Below, piece after piece: positions 7,803-16,900 of a DNA stretch of 51,416 bases; position 1 is the first letter of the stretch; every line of letters starts with the position of its first letter. Location of the stretch: positions 1 through 51,416 of the forward strand of contig JAILQX010000024.1 of the NCBI GenBank assembly GCA_024698705.1, written 5' to 3'. The stretch is from Lachnospiraceae bacterium (GTDB taxonomy: Bacteria; Bacillota; Clostridia; Lachnospirales; Lachnospiraceae). Made by a program: the position numbers and the translations under genes. The notes beneath the pieces are model-generated. The model made no database searches. It saw only the letters and a list, made by a program, of their open reading frames with translations, and was not told the origin of the DNA.

Positions 7803-10292
7803 TTAACCACTAGAAATTGATTCTAAATAGGCTTTCTTAGCGATCTTTCTCGTGAATTTGCACCCGTTCACTTTATAATTTGAACAGCCATAGAATTTGC
7901 CATATGGACCGGATTTCTTTTCAAGCTTGCCTCCACATAGTGGACATGTATATGCTTCCTGCTTTATCTCGCATTCATATCTTTTTTCCATTTCTCTGGC
8001 AAACTCTGACTCGTCGCCATTTATTGTCACTAGATACGTTTTCACTTTTGCCCTGGTCAAAGCCACATAAAAAAGTCTTCTTTCTTCTGCAAAAGGAAAA
8101 TCTTCCTGACCTTCAAGAAGAAGATCAACCACAGGATCATCCTGCATCTTGCTTGGGAATCCCATACCTTTAGACTTATTATTTATTATAAAGACATAAT
8201 CGGCCTGCAATCCTTTAGACCTATGCGCAGTTATAAAACGAATATTGAGATCCGTCCGCTTTGAATATGATACCTTGACTACAGAATTAGGATTATCATA
8301 ATTGCAATTTAATTCGTTACAATCATCCAGCATCTTGGAATCAAATGTATATCTGCCTATCATGTATACAGAACTGTTGGCTGGAAGTTCATCCAGCCTT
8401 TTTAGCATAAACTGTATAGCATACTTTTCACTGTAGCCTTTAACCTCTCCCAGTGCAAAACCAACTTTGCTCGCTTTACCTTTCAAAGCCTTCTTTATCT
8501 GTCTTGGATTCTGCATTACAAAGTTTCCACTCACATCTATCAGGCTGTCAGTAAATCTGTATGTTGTTTCAATTTTGCTATATTCTGTGAATCCCCAATA
8601 CTTAGAGAAGTTCACAATATAATCCATATCACTTCCGGCAAATCTGTATATACTCTGCCAGTCATCTCCCACGCAAAACAGATCATAATCTCTGGAATCT
8701 CTGAGAGCTTTTAACAGTTTATACCGGGCTTTGGAAATATCTTGATATTCATCAACTATTACGTATTTATACGGACATTCATATTTACCATCTATAATCA
8801 TAGCTGTTGCCGTATTTATCATATCGTTGAAATCTATCTCTCCTGTTTCCTGCAACTGTTTCTGGTAACTTTCATATATGGGGATAACCAGATCTGCCAC
8901 AAGCATATTCCTTATGCTTCCATGTGAGGCTTCACAAAGACTTTTAAACTGGTTTGCTGAATAGGCATTGCTCTTCAATAAATTTATGATCGTAGTAAAG
9001 AATTCTGCTATTCCAACTAACACATCCTTTGCATTGTTGTTAGAAACCTGATCCCATATTTCTTCTGACGAAAGAGGTTTGAAATGTACTCCCCGATCCT
9101 TCAATTTTTTAGAAAGATTTTCCGTAAGTTCACCACGCATTTTTTCGTATGCATAACACTCTATAAGTGTAGTTCTATTATCCTTATGGAGCTTACGTTT
9201 CCATTCCATACCCTGCTTATAATCAGTCGAAGGATCACCTGATTCCGAAAAAAAGTAACCTGGTACTTTTCCCTGCTCATCTATTCCGAAATATTCAATG
9301 TAAATCTTTTGTTCAGGTAAGTAAAAATCCGGGTAGTACTGATAGTTTTTATCCGTACGGGTATCTATTTCATATTCTTTCTCATATTGGTATTCTATCC
9401 CGCTTATGAAAAGGAAATTGGCTATCTCCATTTCTCCATAGCTTTTTACCTGTTCTCCTGCCAATGTAAGCGGAGGGTTTAATCGAAGATAGTCATCATA
9501 TTCATTCTTTGACTTGAAATCAAATTCTGTCTTTGCATATTTGTAATTATTCATCATATACAGGCAAAGCAGCATAAGATACTTTTTATCCTGCATATTT
9601 TTCACCAACTGTTCTCTTACAAACTTTTGAAGGTTTATCTGTGTGATTTTGGGTGTTATCCCGTTAACTTGTGTGATAATATTTAATCCAAGTTTATGAA
9701 ACGTAGATGCATCAATAGATGTATTGGTCTCTTTATTGATACGTTTACTCATTTCATCTGCCGACGCATTGGTAAACGACAGTACCAGTATATCCTGGGG
9801 TTCACAAAGTTTACTTCCAAGAAGATATTTGACTTTACCGACAATCGTAGTAGTTTTCCCGGTTCCCGCTCCTGCTATAACAAGATGATTATGCATGGGC
9901 TTTACAATACATCTCATCTGTTGATCATCAAGCGCTCTTCCTTCTACATTGCCTATGATCTTTCTTGCTGCTTCTATCTTATCTGCAGCAACTTTTTCAT
10001 TATGTGTATAAACAAAAGACGAGTACTCCCGCTCAAATTCATCCAATTCTTCTCTGGCCTGTTTGAGACGGATTACATTAATTAAGCCTTTCTTCGAAAC
10101 CTCTTCAATAAGCCGAGAAATCCTTTGCAGTTCCGACTTGTGCTCCATAACTCGATCAGAAGTGATGAAATCCGTACTCATATAAATCTCATTTTTGATT
10201 GAGTTACACTGATTTGTCACTTCTGCTATAACTGTATCCCGTTTTTCTTTGTTGTTCTTGACCTTGTCATAGAGTCCGTACAAAAAATCCAT
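7803..10292 (-). CDS. UvrD/HelD-like SF1 helicase with nuclease-like insertion and C-terminal zinc ribbon
   Basis: An 829-residue superfamily 1 helicase. It has a coiled N-terminus (about 10-110), a Q-type motif (DDQQMRCIV, 122-130), Walker A AGAGTGKT (140-147), DEYQD (514-518), motif III GDDWQSIYRFAGS (542-554) and a late VALTRAK motif. Between the first helicase motifs lies a nuclease-like segment: GEMEI (286-290), PDFYLPEQ (321-328) and IEYFG (332-336), the spacing expected of a PD-(D/E)xK-type fold with a modified last residue. The C-terminus has a topoisomerase-type C4 zinc ribbon (CPLCGG and a second Cys pair in the final 50 residues). This layout resembles helicase IV-like proteins often found in defence loci. 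It is separate from the nucleotide operon by 327 bases. Confidence 0.85.
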   Translation of the reverse strand: MDFLYGLYDKVKNNKEKRDTVIAEVTNQCNSIKNEIYMSTDFITSDRVMEHKSELQRISRLIEEVSKKGLINVIRLKQAREELDEFEREYSSFVYTHNEKVAADKIEAARKIIGNVEGRALDDQQMRCIVKPMHNHLVIAGAGTGKTTTIVGKVKYLLGSKLCEPQDILVLSFTNASADEMSKRINKETNTSIDASTFHKLGLNIITQVNGITPKITQINLQKFVREQLVKNMQDKKYLMLLCLYMMNNYKYAKTEFDFKSKNEYDDYLRLNPPLTLAGEQVKSYGEMEIANFLFISGIEYQYEKEYEIDTRTDKNYQYYPDFYLPEQKIYIEYFGIDEQGKVPGYFFSESGDPSTDYKQGMEWKRKLHKDNRTTLIECYAYEKMRGELTENLSKKLKDRGVHFKPLSSEEIWDQVSNNNAKDVLVGIAEFFTTIINLLKSNAYSANQFKSLCEASHGSIRNMLVADLVIPIYESYQKQLQETGEIDFNDMINTATAMIIDGKYECPYKYVIVDEYQDISKARYKLLKALRDSRDYDLFCVGDDWQSIYRFAGSDMDYIVNFSKYWGFTEYSKIETTYRFTDSLIDVSGNFVMQNPRQIKKALKGKASKVGFALGEVKGYSEKYAIQFMLKRLDELPANSSVYMIGRYTFDSKMLDDCNELNCNYDNPNSVVKVSYSKRTDLNIRFITAHRSKGLQADYVFIINNKSKGMGFPSKMQDDPVVDLLLEGQEDFPFAEERRLFYVALTRAKVKTYLVTINGDESEFAREMEKRYECEIKQEAYTCPLCGGKLEKKSGPYGKFYGCSNYKVNGCKFTRKIAKKAYLESISSG

Positions 10293-10325
10293 AATACCAT
10301 TCAGATATAATCTTATTAAAACCTA

Positions 10326-11903
10326 TTAGTGCAATGCCGAATTCATATATTCATCCGTTATTTTCCCTGCTTCTTCTAGGTAAACATCATATAGCTTTCC
10401 TGACCAATCACTATATTCGTCATAATTACCACTGCCCTTTTTCATCATGTAAGAAGCCATTTCCTCAACACCTTCATTAGCTATACCAGCAAGTTTTTCA
10501 ATTTTTTTATTACTTATCTCGGCTAATCCTTCTAGTCCATTATTATTATTTGCAGCTTCATCTTTATACTCCTGGATCAATCCCGGGGTGGCATCTTTTA
10601 TCTTTTTAACATACTCATCATATATAGCCTCGTATCCTGTTGAATCTCCTGAATTATTATCATGGTCCTTTGTTTCCGCTTCTTTTTCATCGTTAGGCGG
10701 TACTTCTTTCGTATCTGTTTCTGGTTGATTCACTTCGGATGCACCGATATTGTTTTTTACAGAATTATCATCATTATATGAAAGCGTTAATCCTTTTCCT
10801 ACATACAGACATTGTCCATCAGTAAGTCTTATATTATTTATGGAATTGGAATAAATAGCTTCATTGGTCAATCCCACACTTGCATCGGGTGCTTTTAGAT
10901 CGTAGTTTTCATCTGCATAGAAAGAAGATGACGATTCTTTAAAACTGTCATATGATGAATAAATACATACCTCACCCATACCTGATACTGCATTAAAATT
11001 ATATTTGCCGCTATCAAGATTTTGACCTACTACATATATTCCGGGCGTTACGACACCACTAAGGCCATATTCATCCATAGAATTCACATACTCTACAACA
11101 GCTCCCCTCTTAATAACAAGACATTGTCCGTCTTCCAGTATTATCCCGGATACATACTCAGCATATACATCCTCGTTGGTTAATCCACTGCTAGCATCTG
11201 CAGCTTTCAAATCAAATGAAGCTATCGAATCAAAGCCAGAATCATCCGCCTTATATTCATCGTAATTGTTATAGAGCAATAATTCTCCCAAGCCGGATAT
11301 TACATGAAAATAATATGTTCCTTCATTTATATCTTCCCCTACTACATAGACGCCGGTTGGTATTGTAGGATAACTATTCTTATTTGTTGCTGATGAACTG
11401 TAAGATGTGCTTGAACTTTCCGATTCCTTTATGTCTCTGGTAACATCATTTTCAGTTTTATAATCTATTGAAGTAGTTTTATCCTGATCAGTGGATTTGT
11501 TATCATCTAATTTGGGTACTAAAATCCATATTCCCAAAAGCACCCCCAACGTGATTAATACTGTTTTTAGTCCATTTGATTTATGTTTCGAGGATTTCGA
11601 GTTATGATACTGATTTTCCCCCACCGAATTCACATATGGCGGTTGATTTGTGTGAGACTGCTCATTACTTCTGCCATAATTTATCCTGTTATTTAATTGA
11701 TTATTACGAACAGAGTTAAGCCCATTGTTATTGAATTGATTACTGCTTATCGGATTGATTACATTATTGTTGGATTGACCATTGCGCCCATAATTAATCC
11801 CATTATTGATTGTCTGTTGAAAATCACTATACTTATTTCCACATTTGGGGCAGAAATTAAACTCTTCACTAAACTCAAAATGACAATTTGGACATTTTTT
11901 CAT
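10326..11903 (-). CDS. Zinc-ribbon, single-membrane-span protein with two tandem ~90-residue domains
   Basis: A 525-residue protein of unknown role. The ATG at 11903 was chosen because GGAGGA sits at ideal distance; an upstream in-frame ATG at 11948 has no such site. An N-terminal zinc ribbon (CPNCHFEF and FCPKCGNKY) is followed by an Asn-rich linker and a single membrane helix (KTVLITLGVLLGIWILV). Two similar domains follow, each opening GVYVVGEDI or GIYVVGQNL, with DLKA(A/P)DAS and GLTNE in the middle and DGQCL near the end; about 90 residues each. A charged, helical C-terminus closes the protein. Zinc ribbon inside, repeats outside is the simplest topology. The following gene also encodes a membrane protein. 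Confidence 0.7.
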   Translation of the reverse strand: MKKCPNCHFEFSEEFNFCPKCGNKYSDFQQTINNGINYGRNGQSNNNVINPISSNQFNNNGLNSVRNNQLNNRINYGRSNEQSHTNQPPYVNSVGENQYHNSKSSKHKSNGLKTVLITLGVLLGIWILVPKLDDNKSTDQDKTTSIDYKTENDVTRDIKESESSSTSYSSSATNKNSYPTIPTGVYVVGEDINEGTYYFHVISGLGELLLYNNYDEYKADDSGFDSIASFDLKAADASSGLTNEDVYAEYVSGIILEDGQCLVIKRGAVVEYVNSMDEYGLSGVVTPGIYVVGQNLDSGKYNFNAVSGMGEVCIYSSYDSFKESSSSFYADENYDLKAPDASVGLTNEAIYSNSINNIRLTDGQCLYVGKGLTLSYNDDNSVKNNIGASEVNQPETDTKEVPPNDEKEAETKDHDNNSGDSTGYEAIYDEYVKKIKDATPGLIQEYKDEAANNNNGLEGLAEISNKKIEKLAGIANEGVEEMASYMMKKGSGNYDEYSDWSGKLYDVYLEEAGKITDEYMNSALH

Positions 11904-12025
11904 ACTAATCCTCCATAAATCGATTCTGATTTCTTTACATTTCTTCACATGGCCTGCATCAATGTGCTCCGACTTAAAACCCTCTGTTTTCTACAATTAT
12001 CAATTATATATTGCTACTAATCATT

Positions 12026-12706
12026 TTAGTTTATCCCTATCTCTATATGACCTCTCGAGTTTTTTGTATCTGGAACAAACGTAACACTCACGGTTCCAAG
12101 TTTGTCTCCTTCTTTCAAATAATTATCAGAAACTAATCTATCAAAATATGTGTATACTTCATCATCTGACAATGAATGGTCTATTGTCTTGACCACATCA
12201 TGGAATATATCTCGCATTCCTGCAACACCATCTTCTACATTCTCATTAGTCTCATTAATAGTCACATTTATTTTATCTGTATTAGACGCATGAAGTAACT
12301 CACAGTAATATCCATAACTATATGCATGATATTTTGTACATATATTGCCTTTTTCAATATCTGTAAATTCACTTTTTGTCAGTGCAGAATAATCCAATAT
12401 AAACTGATTTACCACTTCATCCTCTGCATAAACTTCCGTCGTTTCTGTTGAATTAACGTCTGTCGTAGGACTCACTTCTGTTGAAACTGATTTTGCTGAA
12501 TCAGATGGCTCATCGTTTTTTTCAGATGGTGGTAGCGCTACTATCATCATTATTAGTGAAACAATACAAACTGCAAGTGATATCCATGCTATCTTTATAC
12601 TCTTTTTTATATCCCGCCCAATCTTTTTCTCAACAAGACTTTTTATAACAAAAACAATCGTTGAAAAAAAAGATATTAAAAACAGAAGTGCAAATAAAGC
12701 AAACAT
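12026..12706 (-). CDS. Two-span membrane protein of unknown function
   Basis: 226 residues from the ATG at 12706, chosen because GGAGGT lies 7 bases upstream; ATGs 15 and 30 bases further up lack a site. Two membrane helices (residues about 2-25 and 36-60) are followed by a Ser/Thr-rich acidic linker and a soluble domain of about 120 residues. I recognise no family. Its position upstream of the zinc-ribbon gene on the same strand, with about 120 bases between them, suggests they may work together. Confidence 0.6.
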   Translation of the reverse strand: MFALFALLFLISFFSTIVFVIKSLVEKKIGRDIKKSIKIAWISLAVCIVSLIMMIVALPPSEKNDEPSDSAKSVSTEVSPTTDVNSTETTEVYAEDEVVNQFILDYSALTKSEFTDIEKGNICTKYHAYSYGYYCELLHASNTDKINVTINETNENVEDGVAGMRDIFHDVVKTIDHSLSDDEVYTYFDRLVSDNYLKEGDKLGTVSVTFVPDTKNSRGHIEIGIN

Positions 12707-12882
12707 TCCAGTTACCTCCATATTTATTATCCACATATTAAATTCGGCTTACAGAAAAAAGAAAACTCTTCGTTATCTGATGTCTTTAATAATCAATCTT
12801 TAAAAAACTATTATAATTATATGATATGACCTGTGTTTATTTCAATAAACACAACCACTTCATGTTATTATGTTTTTGTGTT

Positions 12883-13230
12883 TCACGCATACATCTCCTC
12901 ATACAGATCATACTTATTCTGATACATGACCTTCTTCTTTTTTCCGAAGTGCTTCGGTAACTGATACAGTGTCAGGCAGTTCATTGTCAATCTGTCCAGG
13001 ATGTAGCAATATCCGTTGTATGCTACTGCGACCTGATCCTGATTGCTTCTGGACTCAAGGAACTTTCTGTCGATTGACCATGTACAGTTTTCACTTGTGA
13101 TGCCGCGCTTCTTTGCGAGGCTCATCATCTTGATCGCTCTCTTTTCATTGAGTCCCGCTCTCTCCTTGGCTCTGTCAAGGCTGTGCCTTGTATCCTTTTC
13201 TAACTATCCACACCTGTAATTGTTGCTCAT
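12883..13230 (-). pseudogene. Broken copy of the small repeated gene (nonsense codon 9)
   Basis: This matches the intact gene at 18728-19075 over its whole length, with only scattered substitutions. Codon 9 is TAG (minus strand, 13204-13206) where the intact copy has TGG for Trp. The ATG (13228-13230) and its ribosome binding site are still present. A shorter protein of 81 residues could start at an internal ATG (13128), but no good binding site was seen there. The high similarity after the stop suggests recent inactivation or readthrough. Confidence 0.75.
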
Positions 13231-13360
13231 ACTCTGATTTTCTCCTGTTCTTTGTCTGTATATGCCTTTTGGCATTTATTTGTGAGAGTTTGGGGGCTAC
13301 CCCCTGTCCCCTGTATTCATGGTCTCATATTTGCTGTCCTATAACTTCCACTTTTATCGG
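12883..13360 (-). repeat. Direct repeat unit, copy 1 (small gene plus leader)
   Basis: About 480 bp closely matching 18728-19208 in the same orientation. Similarity covers the small gene and about 130 bases of leader, including an identical stretch ending near TATAACTTCCACT. Similarity stops near 13360. The pair brackets the helicase-Mrr operon. Confidence 0.8.
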
Positions 13361-13403
13361 ACAGTTGTAGAGAATGTTAAGTTATGTAAACTGTATCTTT
13401 GAC

Positions 13404-13434
13404 AAAAAACAAGGATGTGCTCTTCACACATCCT
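13404..13434 (-). terminator. Intrinsic terminator of the helicase-Mrr operon
   Basis: On the minus strand an 8-bp stem (AGGATGTG with CACATCCT) has a 7-base loop and is followed by TGTTTTTTG. It lies 16 bases past the Mrr gene stop codon. Confidence 0.75.
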
Positions 13435-13449
13435 CAATTGATTGCGAAC

Positions 13450-13971
13450 TCATTTGTTATCTATTTCCAAGTTTTTAACGATGTTTCCTCTGTCCCAAAG
13501 TTCAACATTGTTTACAGCAGCTAGATTTCTGGCATTACTTGTGAAGTAACTGTTAGTTACAACCATAGCTTTATTGGCTTTATAATATGCTTTTGCAGCA
13601 ACAACTTCCTGGACTGCTGTATTCCCAACCGGTTCATTCCATCGTTTAGCTTGTACTACTATCTTATCTCCGTCCTTTGTCAGTATAAGATCAGCTCCGT
13701 AGTCATTACTTCTGGGAGTAGTCTTTGCTTTATATCCAAGCTTTTCAAAGTGATACTTCAAATATTCTTCAAATTCTTCACCAAACATCTTATCAATCTC
13801 CGAAAGTGGTGACTTGAGATATTTGTTTTTTTTGATTTCTTTTTTAATGATCGGAATGGCAATGATCACTCCCATTATCAGAACAAATATTGCTATAAGT
13901 CCGATGGTATTATGAAATAACCAACTGTCTGTTCTGAAGTATTCAAAAAACAGATATACTCCTACAACCAT
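13450..13971 (-). CDS. Membrane-anchored Mrr-type restriction endonuclease-like protein
   Basis: A 173-residue protein. Residues about 22-41 form a membrane helix (a second short hydrophobic stretch is at 2-10). Residues 60-165 match the Mrr catalytic domain: GEEFEEYL (64-71), GADLIL with D94, and the Q-A-K signature Q107/K109 in VVQAKRW, then AVQEVVAAKAYY and VVTNSYFT. That gives a full PD-(D/E)xK-type active site. Mrr-family nucleases cut modified or foreign DNA; the membrane tether is a recurrent variant. The gene starts 5 bases after the stop codon of the giant helicase, so the pair is one operon. Cutting specificity cannot be read from the sequence. Confidence 0.85.
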   Translation of the reverse strand: MVVGVYLFFEYFRTDSWLFHNTIGLIAIFVLIMGVIIAIPIIKKEIKKNKYLKSPLSEIDKMFGEEFEEYLKYHFEKLGYKAKTTPRSNDYGADLILTKDGDKIVVQAKRWNEPVGNTAVQEVVAAKAYYKANKAMVVTNSYFTSNARNLAAVNNVELWDRGNIVKNLEIDNK

Positions 13972-13976
13972 ATTGG

Positions 13977-16900
13977 TTACTGTTTCAGCGATAACATGTT
14001 TCCATCTATTGAAAGATTTATGATCAGATCCAGTGCTTCATCGAGCTTATCATAAATAGCATCACCGACACGTGAAAATCCAAGCATATTTACAAGTGTT
14101 TTATATAAGCCTTCTTTGTCCACAGTTACATTCTGTTTGATCAGCACAAACAGTCCTGCTGCAAGTTCTTCCGGTGCGATATACTTGATATCACGCTTTA
14201 CTCCCGGTACTCTCAACACATAATCGTGTTTATCAGCCCAATATAAGAATCCGTTCCTACGTTCAATTCCTATACTCTCACAGCCTCTCATGCTTTCTTC
14301 AAACCTGTCTCTTACAACACTTGTTACGTGTTCACGATTATATATAAAGCACATCCGCTTCAATAAGTATTCTTCCGATATTGGTGCTTCTGTCTCCATT
14401 ATTCTTTTAACAAGAGTCTTTACGCTATGCATATTTTCACTGCGTAAGGTGAAGATATCTGCTTCCTTATATTCCGGGAATCCTACGTGTTTTGTCTCTA
14501 TGGTTTTATTAAATTCTATAACCGGTTCTTCTATAGGCTTAGATTCTTCAACCTTTGTCCCCGGTCCAAGGTTGATCATTCTGGTTGCTGTTTCCAGCAG
14601 TCTTTCTTTTTCTACCGCTGAATTTCTGAACCAGTCCGTAGACCAGATACGGTAGAATCTCCAACCCATACGTTCCAAAACTTCCTGGCGAAGTCTGTCT
14701 CTGTCCCTTGCGTTCTTAGACGAATGATATGTAGCACCGTCACACTCTATGGCAAGAACATAGTCAGAACTATCAGGCTTCTTAAGGGCCATATCTATCC
14801 TGAATCCACTGCATCCGACCTGGGTGTCCACAGAAAAGCCTTTCTCTCTTAAGAAATCACAGACATCCATCTCAAACTCAGAATCAAACTGTTCAAAAGG
14901 ATTAACCGATATACTTCTTTCAAGTGCAACCTCACCGTTTTCCGCATAATCCAGATATTCTCTTAAAAGCCTTGCTCCTTCTGCCGATGTACGCTTTAAA
15001 TCTATATCCGTTCCATGCATCGATGATACAAGTTGTACGTTATCCTTGGCACGTGTAACGGCTACATTAAGTCTTCTCTCACCGCCCATACGGTTAAGCG
15101 GTCCGAAGTTATGAAGCAGTCTGTCCTGTGAATCCATACCATAAGCCACACTGAAGATGATCGTATCCCTCTCATCACCCTGTACTGTTTCCAGGTTCTT
15201 TATAAAGAACGGCTCCTTTATGCTTTCATCACTTTTAAAGAACCACTCTTTGGAAGAATCTTCCTGTCTCTTCTTATCCAGCAATCTTTCGATCAATTCC
15301 TGCTGTGCAACACTGAATGCCACAACACCGAGTGATCTTTTAGGATACTGCTCTATATTTTTATATACAAGATCAACTACATATTCCGCTTCTTTTCTGT
15401 TTGTGTGACTCTTTCTGTCAAACAGACCATCAACTTTATAGTAATCCACACCCACACCCTCATGATCCATAACCGATGACGGGAATGTAACAAGAGCATT
15501 ATCATAAAAGTTCTTGTTGGAGAAACTTATAAGCTGTTCATAATGGCTTCTGTAATGCCACCTTAATCGCATCTGCGGCAAGGTTGTGGAACACAGATCC
15601 AGGATTGATTCAAAGTCGGTAACATCTCCTGTCTCTTCATCGTCATCATCTATCTCCATAGATGAATTAAAGAAATTACTGGGTGGCATCTGTTTTGAGT
15701 CACCCACTACTATCAGCTGCTTACCTCTGTATATCGCACCTATGGCATCTTGCGGGAATATCTGCGATGCCTCATCGAACACTACGGTATCAAATGTGAT
15801 ACTGTTACTGCTAAGAAATGTACTTACACTTAGCGGAGACATAAGGAAACACGGTTTTAAAACCTGTACCAATTCTCCGATTTCTTCAAGCAGTTTTCTT
15901 ATGCTCTTTATTTTACGTTTCTTCTCACCTTCTCTGAGAAGGATCGATACAGCACTGCCACCGGCCATAAGATCCAGCGAAGGCCTCTTGGCTGAAAGTT
16001 CGGCCTTTATCTGTGCTTTGCTTATCTCAAACTGCAGTTTGTCTTTTTGAACAAACTGTTCAACCGCTCTGTCCTGAGATATCCTTGTAAAGCCTGAGAA
16101 TACAGGATTGGCATATATAACATGATTGATCCATTCCTTGTAGAACAGCCTCTGATAAGAATCAGCTATCTGATTTCTGTCAAATTTATTTTCTATAGCA
16201 CAGTTAACGAATGTGAGCAGATCTCTTTCTTCCAACTGTTTCAACAATGTGTAAAATCTTACCCAGTTTTCAATCTTATCAGCGGATTCCTCACAACTTT
16301 GCATCTTTATCTGTAAATCTTCAAGCGGTATTGTATCGAATCTTACAAAATTCGTATCAAAGTCTTCCTGTAAAAGCGTCATTGTCGGCTTAAACCTGTT
16401 AAGCGATTCGCCCAACTCAACGGCATGATCGTCAAAGCCGGGTTTACCGGCCGCAAACTGTTCATCGGACATATCTGTGATAGATCCGCAGCTCAGTCCT
16501 TTACCGAAGCATGTATTAACAACTTCCAATTCCGCAAGTAACTTATTCCAGTCAGTATCTACGTCTATACTATCTGTTGTAAACAGACCGGCAACTACAT
16601 CATTTACACTTAAGAAATTGTTCATGAGTTCCTGATAACTCATAAGCAGCTTCATATAATCCTTCGCCTGCGTATAACTTGGTTTTTTCCCCGTTCTTGA
16701 AGCAAGCCTTAAGTCTGTGACCATGCTCTTGTATTCCGCATTGAACATACGTGAGAATAATCCCGAATACAATTTTGTCAGTTTATTGTAATAATCCTGT
16801 CCATTGATCTTATAAACATCCGCTTCAAAGCTCTTATCCAGATTTTGTCTTATAGGTATGATCCGGTCACTGAGTTCCTTAAGTTTTTTTGCTCCGTCAA

